DNA from: Nilaparvata lugens
Lineage: Eukaryota > Arthropoda > Insecta > Hemiptera > Delphacidae
Assembly (NCBI RefSeq): GCF_014356525.2
Contig: NC_052514.1
Span: 8,594,837 to 8,658,836, forward strand
Direction of reading: 5' to 3'
Length of the DNA: 64,000 nucleotides
In this document: piece by piece, positions 54,632 to 64,000 of the stretch
Position numbering within the stretch: position 1 is the first letter of the stretch
How the letters are laid out: each line of letters starts with the position of its first letter
Position numbers and translations under genes: made by a program
The notes under the pieces: generated by a model
What the model saw: the letters and a program-made list of their open reading frames with translations, nothing else
Told to the model about the DNA's origin: nothing
Database searches by the model: none

Positions 54632-54963
54632 TTCCATTAATAAATAAATCCTTAGTTTAAATAACGAAATTAACGTTTTGGTAGAGAGTTAGTGGGGAGG
54701 ATATTTTTATTATTCTTCCCAAAGAATGGACATTGATATGTCCAAAGCTCCGCCAATTTATGTAGATGCATAACAATATGATTATTATCTATAGTTATTA
54801 TATTACAAATTGCTTTTTCATATCATATACAGTTCTATAGTTATTTTCCTAGTCTATATTATGTAATTCATCTATAATTTTGCTGTATTGTAAGCTATTG
54901 TATATAGTGTATAAGCCAGTATATATTGTAATCTACATAAAAAAGTACTCAATCAATCATCAA

Positions 54964-55002
<39 letters not shown>

Positions 55003-55199
55003 ATGAAGTTACATTACAATTTTATCACAATATTATATTATCGTTTTTCTAATTGCATCCAATCTTTATTCTCATTGATTAATTATTTATAGGTACTTTG
55101 AAAAATTCGTTGGATAATTAGCATTACCGTCATTTAATGTAAATTAGTGTATAAGCCAGTAAATATTGTACCATACATAAATAGAGAAATCAAATCTAA
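54137..55199. other. Unique sequence with two (CT)n microsatellites
   Basis: (CT)n tracts lie at 54583-54635 and 54965-55002. The segment 54240-54560 is less AT-rich (agggtgaagggctgaagggt and similar) but has no long open frame. Confidence 0.6.
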
Positions 55200-57235
55200 T
55201 CTAATCTAATCATCATCCTTCTTTGTCTGTTATCAATTTCGCAAACAACAATGATTTTATGAAACTTTTTTCTTCTCCTTATTCTACGATAATTAATTAT
55301 TCTTCATTCTTATCTATAGCTCCTTTATCTTCAACTAGTTTTTAATCATTATTCTTCTCCTTCAAATTATAATTCTCTTGTCTTTCAACTTTATTCTCAT
55401 TTATTCCCTCTCATTCTCCTGTATTTCTGTTACTTTTCCATCTTCTTCTCTCACCCTCCTCCGACGTACTCCAAATTTTTGTATCAAATCTCATCTTTCT
55501 TCCTTCTTCATTTCTCTTCCCTGTTCTTCACCTCCCTCCCCCTCTGGTGGGTTAAGTGGAAGAAAGATGACCCAATTACCCCAATTTCGCCCACATCACT
55601 TTCGAAACTGTTAAGTGTAAATAAAAGGCATTTATCTATCTATCCCACTCATCATGCTCTTTATTTCCATAATTCTCTTCTTTTCCCTTTCCTTCAGTTC
55701 TTCAATTTCCTATTTTTTTTACTGCTCCATTCACCACAATTTTCAACATTTTCATTCTATTTTAATCATATTTTTCTTGCCTTACTTCTTTTTTCCTTTT
55801 TTTCTCATTTTTGTTTTCCCTTCTTGCTAAAAATATTATTTCGTTACTAAAATCCACACCTTCTTTTCAATTCTTCATCCACCACCTTCTTCTTCTCTTT
55901 CTCCTCTTCTTCTATTGCTCCTCTACCTTCTCCTCCTCAGACTCCTCCTCCTCCAACTCCTCCTCCCCCCTCCTTCTAATCAACCTCCTCCGACTCCTCC
56001 TCTTCCAACTTTTCCTCAACTCTTTCCTTCTTCTCCTAACCTCCTGCTCTACCTCCTCCTCATGTTCCTCCTTCTCCTTCTTCCTCTCTTCTTTCTCCTT
56101 CCTCACCAAAGTTTTCTATTCCTCTTTTCTATACTGGTCCATGTTAGGCATTGAATAGAACCTTCAAATGATCAAAATCAGTGGAAGGCTTGACCTTGTA
56201 AAGGTACTTTCTTCGATTTACTTTACTTCTACCTTCAACATTTTCTGCTTCTTCTTTTTCTCCCTCTTCATATTTTACCCTTCACCTAGATTTATTCTTA
56301 TCGCCATCTCCTCCCTATCCTTTCTCTCCCACTCTTCGTTCATTCCATCCTCTTTTCCATCTCATCCCCACTTTTTCTTATTCTCCCTCTTCTGATTTCA
56401 TGTTCCAACTACGCTTCTTATTCCTCCTCTTCTTCTTCCTACACTTCTTCCCCCCTCTTTGTCTCTTCTACTCATCATCTCATCTTCCTTCTGATTCTTC
56501 TCTTCACTTGGATTTCCTCCTCCTCTCTTTCTTCTTCCTCCCCACTCATAGTTTTTTCTACCTTCCCTATACATTTCATCCTTCTCTTCTTCTCCTCACC
56601 ATCTCTACACTCTTCGTATTTTTCTCCTTATCCATCTCATCTTCCTTCTGATTTTACTCTTCACTTGGATTTTCTCTCCCTCCCCTAATCCTAGTTTCTT
56701 TTACTTTCCCTACCCATCCCTTCCTCTTCTCCTTCTTCACACCCACTCTTAGTTTCCTCTACCCTCCTTATACATTCCTTTTAGTTTTTGCTTTTTAAAT
56801 GTGATTTTGTGTTTGAAAATAGTTTTCTTGATTTTAAAATTTATAAAATAGGAACTCAGGAATTGGAAGTGCAAATTTTTAGTGAGAGAAATGAAGAACC
56901 CAAGACATAACCTTGATTGTTGATAGGAAATGACATTGGGTAATACAGCAAGGGAGAACATCCAAAAGGATCTCTCTCTATAAAATAAATAAATACATTC
57001 CTCCCTCTTCTCGTTTTTCTCTCTCACTCACTTCTCTCTTCTCCTACCCTCTTTATAAATCTCATCCTTCTTCTAATTTCACTTCTCACTAGGATTTCCT
57101 CCTTCTCTCCTTCTTCACTCTCCCCACACCTCGTTTCCTCTACCCTCCTTATCCATCTCTCCCTCTTCTCCTTTTTCTCTCTCTCTCACTCCTCTCTTCT
57201 TCTAACACCTTATCCATCTCTTGCTCCTTACCTCA
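55200..57235. repeat. ~2-kb polypyrimidine (CT-rich) tract
   Basis: The plus strand is strongly biased to T and C (tcttcttcctcc-type sequence) from about 55200 to 57235, broken near 55536-55640 and 56780-57000. Open frames in it are low-complexity Phe/Leu/Ser (plus) or Glu/Arg/Lys (minus) and are not genes. At 55545-55630, gtgggttaagtggaagaaag ... aaataaaaggcatttat looks like a LINE 3' end. Confidence 0.8.
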
Positions 57236-57900
57236 GTCAACCATGACACAATGTATCCCGATAACGTATGCTAATAATGCTTCTTGGGCTCCGAGGGACC
57301 TGCTCTTATCCCATCGGCTACATTCAGCTTTTAGCCGCTTGAATGCTACCTCCAACCTCCAACAGATATCTCCTTGCTAACAATATGCAATGTGTAATAA
57401 TAGATGCTACCCTATGAAAACATTCTCGGCAACATGATAATATTCATACATGAAGCTAGTTATTCTAAACTACTGAATAGTAGCTCTGAATAACTACAGA
57501 ATAGGTCTACTGAATAGTGGAGCTGTAGATTGTACAGTCTCTGCAATCATGAGACCGTATTAAATTGAAATAAAATTGTTTAGTGAAAATTGAAATAAGC
57601 CTAAACATCCTCGGTTAATTCAGAATCTTCATGCAAAATTGCAAATTACAGTTCATTAATTCATAAGTGATGATGGTTGAAATAGAACAACTGAATGTGC
57701 ATCAGCATGTCATTGATTATCATTAGTGACCAGGGAAATAATCCAGTCAACGAAAGATTATAGAGGGAAAAGTAACTAACATAAAAACCGTAACATAGTA
57801 AATTTATAATTATCAATTTTCTACATAAATAGAGTTTATTTCTTGTGTAGAGTGTAGCGGTCCTACTACTTTAAAACCTAGGTCTTTAGATTATTTTTAT
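57236..57900. other. Unrecognised sequence
   Basis: Starts with a less AT-rich part (ccgagggacctgctcttatc). No exon or repeat boundary is assigned. Confidence 0.35.
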
Positions 57901-57901
57901 T

Positions 57902-58527
57902 TTAAGGCTGTGCAAAGGCTAAAAATAAACTTTCTACACGTGAGAGTTCTCAAAGTTTTTCGATTTGTATATCATTAAGCTATCAAAGTGAAAAATTTTC
58001 TCAGGAAAACATCTTTTTTCGATCATTACTTTATGAGATAAGAGCGCCTGAAGTTTGAATTTTTGGGACAGAACATTTCAAATTCGGTAAGATATAAATC
58101 GATGAGATTTAGAGGATGGATTCTTCATGGTATTGTTGATCTAGTAAAACAAAATTTTCTGAAAATATCAATTTTTGAAAAAGCTATTCAATTTACCAAA
58201 AATAACTCAACTAAAAGTTATTTTTAGTAAATTAAATAACTATCTTTAAAATCGATATTTTCAGAAATTTTTTGTTTTACTAGATCAACAATACCATGAA
58301 GAATCTATCCTCTAAATCTCATGGATTTATCTTCTACCGAATTTGAAATGTTCTGTCCCAAAAATTCAAACTTCAGGCCCTCATATCTCAAAAAGTAATG
58401 ATCAGAAAAAAAATGTTTTCCTGAGAAAACTTTTTCAATTTGATAGTTTGATGATATACAAATCGAAAAACTTTGAAAACTATCACGAGTAGAAAGTTTA
58501 TTTTTAGCCTTTGCACAGCCTTAAGAG
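57902..58527. mobile_element. ~625-bp near-perfect palindromic foldback element
   Basis: ttaaggctgtgcaaaggcta at the left and tagcctttgcacagccttaa at the right. The arms (~300 bp each) stay complementary through atttcaaattcggtaagat, ggtattgttgatctagtaaa and ttttctgaaaatatc to a very small centre (actcaactaaaagtta). It has no coding sequence. The flanks do not show a clear target duplication. Confidence 0.9.
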
Positions 58528-58639
58528 AAGTGCACTCCAATAGGGCTTAGCCTAGGTGTGCCCATCTTTATTTCGTTTCATGTTTTTGTCCTCTAAAGCA
58601 AATCATAAAATGTTAAAATAAGTTGTTTTTCATAGTGCA

Positions 58640-58734
58640 TTTTCATTAGTATCTTTATTTTTCTAGCCGGTACAATGTTTTGTAATAATATTTTGTGCGA
58701 AATAAATTAATTTTTGAATTGAATTGAAGTTTCG
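58640..58734 (+). repeat. LINE-like 3' tail
   Basis: gcgaaataaattaatttttg aattgaattgaag fits the AATAAA-plus-(ATTGA) tails seen elsewhere. Confidence 0.5.
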
Positions 58735-59115
58735 AACACAATTTTTGACCCCGCAGCTCTTTTGATGGAAGTGAGGGGGTAAACATATCAAAAGTCCTCA
58801 CTCCTTCCCCCTGTGCTAAGGGGTGGTCTAAAAGTACCACGATCATGATCTCCACGTTTATTTGCATGTGAATTGGAATTGGAATTGAATCGGATTGAAT
58901 TGAATTTTTTTAATTGAAATTTATGAGTCTCTCGGAAATTTTTGCAAAATTAGAGACGCATATTGTTCGAGATATACGCAAAAACAAAAATATGGTACTT
59001 CTAAACCACCTTCACCTCCATAGCACAGGGTGTAGGAGTGAGTACTTTTGATATGTTCACCCCCTTACTATCCTCAAAAGTGCTGTGGGTCAAACATTGT
59101 GCCTCAAACTTTCCC
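58735..59115. mobile_element. Foldback element (gagggggtaaacatatcaaa family)
   Basis: acatatcaaaagtcctcact at 58783 is mirrored by agtgagtacttttgatatgt at 59036. ctgtgctaaggggtgg and its counterpart also pair. A ~130-bp centre. Confidence 0.7.
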
Positions 59116-59221
59116 CTCTATACCTTTTTCTTGAGCATTTGTTGCCTGGACTAAAATTCAAGTTGTCATAATTGAAAGCAGACAAACTTCTTGAAGCTAC
59201 AGAATCATACAGGAGGTATAA

Positions 59222-59560
59222 TGTATTAGGATAGTATACATCCTATTATATTAAGCGAGCAATTTCTGTATATCTGTTTATATTTTCATGTCTGGTTATT
59301 CTTATTTTTTTATATCTGGTTATCTGGTTATTTATGTTCAAATCTCGAAATAAATATTCGGATCTCGAAAACGGCTCTAACGATGTTTTCGAAATTTTGA
59401 ACATAGTAGGTTTATGATATAAAAATTCTATTGCATTCTCATCCCTGGGAAAACTCGCTGAAGGACATGAAAAGGATAATTCATCCTTGAAAAAACAGAT
59501 GATTTCGTCGTCTGTCGATAACAGAAGTTGCGTGTGCCTGTGTGGGAGATCAGCTGTGTA
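59222..59560. mobile_element. Helitron-like element end (fourth family), copy 2
   Basis: The reverse complement of 41150-41445: attaagcgagcaatttctg, gatctcgaaaacggctctaa and aggataattcatccttg are shared. Confidence 0.5.
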
Positions 59561-59848
59561 ATCAATCAGCTTACCGTATCTCGCAAGAAATCTAGAAATT
59601 TCAATTGATTCGATCAAAATAATCTGATTTGTTGACATGAGATGATGGCATATCATAATATTCAAAGTAAATCATTATTTAACAGTTCTAAGTGATTAGT
59701 GAGTGTTATTTTGTTATTCAATTTGGTTTGTAAACAATCTAAATTAGATCTTTTATGTTTTCAAATATTTGGACTGAAAATTTGACCTGAATTCAAGTGT
59801 ATGGAACATAACCTACTTTTTGGAATATTTAATAATAATAATAATAAT

Positions 59849-60382
59849 TTTATTTCTCAATAAGCATTCATTACAAACACAACATTACTACAAGAAATAA
59901 TTATTCTATTGAGAAGACACTCCCGAGAAAAATTCTATTTTGGGAGTTGCCATCAAAGTCCATTTGTATAATTTATTTGATGCAATCAATTAAAAATAAA
60001 TTATGAAATGTAAATATTCTAACAAAAGAGCTTACAGTCGGAATTTTTACAAAAGTTATTAATATTTGAATAAAAAATGAAAGTGAATGATGGAGACAGT
60101 GCTACCTTATGTCTAGTAGAATATTGTAGTGTAAAACTGAAAGTTTTTTTTTCAAGAGAATATGAAGAATGAGGTTATGACAATGAACATTAATCTATGT
60201 TGAAAATGAAAAGAGAGAGATGAATGATGAAAAGCGGCTCTGCCAGTTATTGTCAAAAACAAAAGCAAGCGTGAGAAAGAAAGAAAAGAAAATAGCTCGT
60301 TCCGTACCTTTCAAGCTTTTATTATTTAATTATAATTCTGTTTGTGTATTGTGGCTTATGGGTGCAATCTTAGCTTGTGAAT
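59849..60382 (-). other. LINE 3' UTR
   Basis: About 530 bp between the ORF2 stop and the (TTA)n tail, AT-rich, with no open frame. It ends gcttattgagaaataaaatt, whose AATAAA lies next to the tail. Confidence 0.7.
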
Positions 60383-63308
60383 TTAACTATTTTTTTTAAA
60401 TAGGTCTTCGATCTCATCCATTGTTAACAGCCATTTTTTAATTTCTTTTTTGAGTTTTAGATAGCATGTTTGCTTTCTTGCCACGATTGGTATGTTGTTG
60501 AATATTTTAGGGGCTACATAGGAATAAAATCTACGAAGCATTCTTTGTTTGGTTTTGGGGAAGTAGATTTCCCGCTGAACGGAGTCCACAAGTTTCCCGC
60601 CGTGGATTGACAAGGTGTCCACTCCTATTGTAAAAAGTTAGTAATACTTTATAGAAGTACAGGTATCTCAAAGGCAAAAGGCCCCATTCCCTGAACAGCG
60701 GCAGTGAACTTGTTAAGCGAGGTTTGTTTGCTATAGTGCGAATTATGTATTTTTGCCCAGTTAAGATTGGTTTTAAAACAGAAAAGTATGCACCTCCCCA
60801 AACCGTTATTCCGTATTGCAGCCTGCTCTCGACAAGTGCAAAATATAGCGTTCTCAGCAAGTGCTTAGGGCAGAGTTTGCGGATGAAATATAATTTTCTA
60901 CATGTCACCCTTAACTCTTCTCTCAATTTTTGTATGTGGTGTGCCCAGCTGAGCTTGGAATCGATTATTACGCCTAAGTATTTTACAGACTCAGACTCCT
61001 CAATTCTGTCACAGTTGCAGTCTATGTCAAGATTTTTGCACTTATCGGTATGAGAGGGAATAGCTAGAGGTTGTGTGTTTTCTGCTTTAGATTTTAGTTG
61101 GAAGACGATAATTTTTGACTTTTTAGCGTTGATCTCGAGGGAGTTAATTTGAAACCACAGGTTCAAACGGCGTACATCGCTTGTAATCATTTGGGTCAGC
61201 TGAGTCTTAGTTTCAGCGCAGTAGCTCAGAGCTGTGTCATCAGCAAATGCTGTCAGCGATCCAATAAGGTTTCCTTCGCACAAATCATTTATATAGATCA
61301 GGAATAATTCGGCTGATAATCCTGATCCCTGCGGAACGCCACAGGATGAGTATCTCTTGGAGCTTAATGCGTCACCTACTCTCACTTGCTGCGATCTGTC
61401 CGCAAGGAAACTTGCAAACCATTTGTTACATACTCCCCTTATGCCGGCGTTATTCATTTTATTTATTAGAATTTTATGTTCTACTGTGTCATATGCCTTC
61501 CTTATATCAATAAATAAACTTGCACATTTTTTACTATTATTCACACCATTGTATATTTCTGACGTTAGTTTGAGCATAGCATCTTCAGTGTTACGTCCTT
61601 TCTGAAAACCGAATTGATTTTTACTGAAAAATTTATTCTTTGATAAGAAACTAACTAGCCTAACTCGTACCAGCCTTTCCAATAATTTGGCAAAAACTGA
61701 CAAAAGTGCAATGGGTCTATAGTTGTTGGGGTTTTTTCTATCTCCTGATTTGAATAATGGTATGATTATTGCAGTTTTTAGTTGTGTAGGGTAAATACCA
61801 GAGCTCAGACTTAGATTATATAAATACGTCAGTACGTCAGCCAGGTGTTCTATCATACTCTTCAACAACTCAGCTCTAATATTGTCAAATCCAGGAGCTT
61901 TTCTTGATTTCATTGACATGGCTGTTGCTTTGACCTCTGAGACTGTAATAGGAAAAAAGACCATCGAACCTGGATATTTTACTTGTTGAGGAAATAGCTT
62001 GTCTACTAATTCTGAATTCCTTGGTTCCAGAGGGCCCTCCCCATCTAAAGCATTTCTTGTGGATGATACTAGAGCAAAGTGTTTATTGAGTTCATCGGCA
62101 ATTCCAACCTCGTCCTCGATCGCTTCCCCATTATTATTGATAATTTGCTTTATTTTCTCGTCGCTTTTATTTTCCCCGATTAATGAATTTAACAATTTCC
62201 AGCTATCTTTAGAGTTACCTCCCAAATTGTTAAATGTATCCTGAAAATATTTACTTTTGGAATCGTCTATATCAGCTTTTAATTTATCTCTGTATTGTTT
62301 GTAGTGATTATTTAATCTGATATTATGTGGTTGTTTTTTTGTTTTTTTATACAGTTTATTTTTTATTTCAACTCGATTTAGTAAATTGGAGGTCAGCCAC
62401 GGTTTGTGTTCGTTTAATTTCCGCGCCTTTATGAGTTTATCAGAGCTAACAGCATTGATACAATCCTTAAAAATTTCGATAAACTGATTGAAAGCAAGGT
62501 CTACCTGTGATTGATTATAAACGCTAGTCCAGTCAACCTCTTGTAGCCTGATGGAAAGCGCTTGATAATCAATCTTCCTAATTTTCTTGTTATTCCTAGC
62601 CTGAGATAATGACTGATTTAGTCTATTTGTACATAGGTTAAGATATAATTCAATAGTGCAGTGGTCGGTAATTCCGTTATTGCAAACATTAGTTGTTGGA
62701 TTGAAACTATTTTTAGTGGCTGTATATCTAAAGAAAAGGTGATCTATGCATGTATTTGATGTGTTAGAAATTCGTGTGGGCTCATTCACATATGACATGA
62801 ATCCAAAGCTTGACATAATAAAGTTGTACTCTTCAGTTTGTATGTCATCTTCAAGAAGGTCGATATTTATATCACCGGTGAAGATAACATTTTCCTCATT
62901 TCCTAACGCTGATAGCAAAACTTTTATCTCATCAAAGAACAAATTCTTAGGCAATGAATGAAATCTATACAATGCAATGATGCTCAGTTTAACATTATCA
63001 ATAGTGAGATTAACTTTCAAACCGTCTGCCGAAACTATTGTAATCTTATCAGCAGTAGCTACCACACTTTCGTCCAAGTACACAGCCACTCCACCTGCTC
63101 TATAGTTATCATTACAATTTGTGAAACATTTATAGCCTCTTATTTGATACAAGTTAGATTCATCACTGTAAATCCAGGTTTCTGTTAATATTATGCAAGT
63201 AGGTTTTATAGTACACTTATTCACAAAAATGGAGAATAGTTCAAAGTTTTCACGCAAACTTCTAATGTTTTGAATCAAGCATGAAATTATGCTATTATTA
63301 TGAGTCAT
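60383..63308 (-). pseudogene. LINE ORF2: endonuclease and reverse transcriptase, one frameshift
   Basis: The first 900 or so residues form one open frame. Endonuclease: QNIRSL (Asn14), LTETW (Glu43), FTGDIN (Asp146, Asn148), NTCIDHLFF (~185-193) and ITDH (Asp215, His216), all intact. A charged linker follows. RT: RKAPGFDNI (~469-477), FKSGDRKNPNNYRPIAL (519-535), FIDIRKAYD with Asp601, GVPQGSGLSAELF (657-669), AFADD with Asp690 and Asp691, then KYLGVIIDSKLSW. After TFYN the frame is lost; the alternative frame (60622-60383) continues GVDTLSIHGGK to FKKNS and a stop, giving ~970 residues in all. The shift fits one extra A in the A5 run at 60632-60636. The enzyme would nick genomic DNA and copy the element RNA in place. 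Confidence 0.9.
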
Positions 63309-63373
63309 TCATAATGGAAAAATAGGAGTTCGACAATATGAGATCAGATAAATTAATGTAAATAAATTCACTG

Positions 63374-64000
63374 TTATTCATTAATTAATACACTTGATTC
63401 ATCATTACCTGCATCAGTTAGATTGCCGGATTCATCACTTACACCACGCTGTTTGCTTTTCGTTGTTTCCAGTTTATCTAGGTCATCAACTGTCTCAAGC
63501 GATATTACCGGTTTTCCATCACTTTTCCTCATGAGAATCTTTCCATTTCGTATCCATAGGTATTTGTACGCTTTTTCAGTTTTTGCAACTTTCGCCAGGG
63601 CTAACACTTTTCTTCTTTCTGGAGCGAGGCTCTCGTTCACGTACAGGGGAATGTCGGAAGGAAGATTTAAGTGACGGGTCGAAAAATCTCTCTTCACTCG
63701 GCGCCTTCGTAGAATTTCCTCTTTGTCAATTCTCCTTGTGAGTTTGATAATAATCGGCGGAGTTTTTTTTTGGTCGCGCGTTGGGAGGCGGTGACAATTG
63801 TCAATTTGCATATCCGTAAGCTCGTGTCCTAACGCCTTGCTCACAGATTTCACTACACCGATCAAGTCCTCGTTCTTTTCCTGTGGATAGTTGTGTAGCT
63901 CGAGGCAGTTGGAGCGCGTATACTGCTGAAGATCGGATACAGCTCGTTGTAGGTTATGATTTTGTTTTTTCAGGATATTGATTTCTAACGCCTGAGAATC
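63374..64000 (-). CDS. LINE ORF1 with FP-type domain (5' part cut by the window edge)
   Basis: The frame is open from the window edge to TAA at 63374; a TTG at 63865 is not the true start. It begins with a coiled-coil-like ILKKQNHNLQRAVSDLQQYT, then RSNCLELHNYP, which resembles an RNA-binding ORF1 strand motif. MQIDNCHRLPTR follows, then RRRRVKRDFSTRHLNLPSDI, PLYVNESLAPERRKVLALA and YKYLWIRNGKILMRKSDG. The last blocks match the domain shared by baculovirus FP proteins and many insect LINE ORF1 proteins. Its likely role is RNA binding and particle assembly. An acidic tail ends ESSVLINE. ORF2 starts 65 bp further on. Confidence 0.82.
   Translation of the reverse strand, partial: DSQALEINILKKQNHNLQRAVSDLQQYTRSNCLELHNYPQEKNEDLIGVVKSVSKALGHELTDMQIDNCHRLPTRDQKKTPPIIIKLTRRIDKEEILRRRRVKRDFSTRHLNLPSDIPLYVNESLAPERRKVLALAKVAKTEKAYKYLWIRNGKILMRKSDGKPVISLETVDDLDKLETTKSKQRGVSDESGNLTDAGNDESSVLINE

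Larger units (their letters stand above)
59829..64000 (-). mobile_element. Nearly intact LINE with FP-domain ORF1 (5' end outside the window)
   Basis: In minus-strand order: ORF1 (64000-63374), a 65-bp gap, ORF2 (63308-60383), ~530 bp of 3' UTR, and gagaaataaaattattatta ending in a (TTA)n tail at 59848-59831. Only one lesion is apparent in ORF2. There is no RNase H domain. The domain order (FP-type ORF1, EEP endonuclease, RT) suggests a jockey/CR1-superfamily LINE; the clade cannot be fixed by eye. Confidence 0.88.

Noticed and set aside
55378..56651. Several hydrophobic, membrane-protein-like frames and a Glu/Arg-rich antisense frame
   Set aside because: All arise from low-complexity polypyrimidine sequence; none has a domain, splice context or conserved start.

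Overview
This window looks like AT-rich, repeat-choked nuclear DNA of an insect, most likely a hemipteran of the planthopper type (Delphacidae, Nilaparvata-like). That is an inference from the spliced insect-type genes, a chitin-binding cuticle exon, many LINE 3' ends with microsatellite tails, and dense families of foldback (MITE-like) elements that I associate with planthopper genomes. There is no sign of prokaryotic gene organisation.

Host genes. Only two host genes are visible. At the left edge one 90-bp exon (147-236, +) encodes the first part of an RR-2 chitin-binding domain; I cannot find its continuation. The main gene is an Rh-family ammonium/ammonia channel (Rh50-like) on the minus strand. 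Six consecutive coding exons can be placed: 37581-37719, 28006-28169, 23922-24059, 20134-20267, 15464-15645 and 5469-5662 (stop codon at 5469-5471). Their phases join without a break to 316 residues, about the C-terminal two thirds of a usual Rh protein, and include the conserved Asp and both twin-His positions of the channel. The N-terminal exons were not found above 37.7 kb. The gene occupies more than 32 kb here because its introns are full of repeats.

Introns and flanks of Rh50 (0-38 kb). They hold several foldback families, a ~700-bp tandem duplication (10.3-11.8 kb), a foldback with arms built of ~21-bp subrepeats (9.3-10.2 kb), an S-E-S-E-S tandem array (15.8-19.6 kb), Helitron-like ends, tRNA-derived SINEs, 5'-truncated LINE 3' ends, a ten-copy 134-bp satellite ending about 60 bp from an exon (28.2-29.6 kb), nested large inverted repeats (30.7-37.5 kb) and a nearly identical 736-bp tandem duplication (33.8-35.3 kb). 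Two small duplications involve the gene itself: its 3' UTR is copied into its last intron, and the 3' splice site of exon 37581-37719 is copied 141 bp upstream.

38-46 kb. A further copy of the ~870-bp E element with a long (CA)n tract, LINE tails, a Helitron-like end, a degenerate ~110-bp array carrying two copies of repeat F, and a (CTT)n tract.

46-50.2 kb. A decayed LINE on the minus strand with a coiled-coil plus SGNH-esterase ORF1, an endonuclease, and a reverse transcriptase that has lost its fingers and most of its palm by deletion.

50-59.8 kb. SINE, MITEs, nested Helitron and F elements inside a larger MITE, a ~2-kb polypyrimidine stretch, and a ~625-bp near-perfect palindrome.

59.8-64 kb. 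A nearly intact LINE on the minus strand. Its ORF1 (FP-type domain, running off the right edge) is followed after 65 bp by a ~970-residue endonuclease/reverse transcriptase ORF2, which is broken only once, by a probable one-base slip in a homopolymer. Its own 3' UTR and (TTA)n tail are present. It is the only mobile element here that appears recently active.
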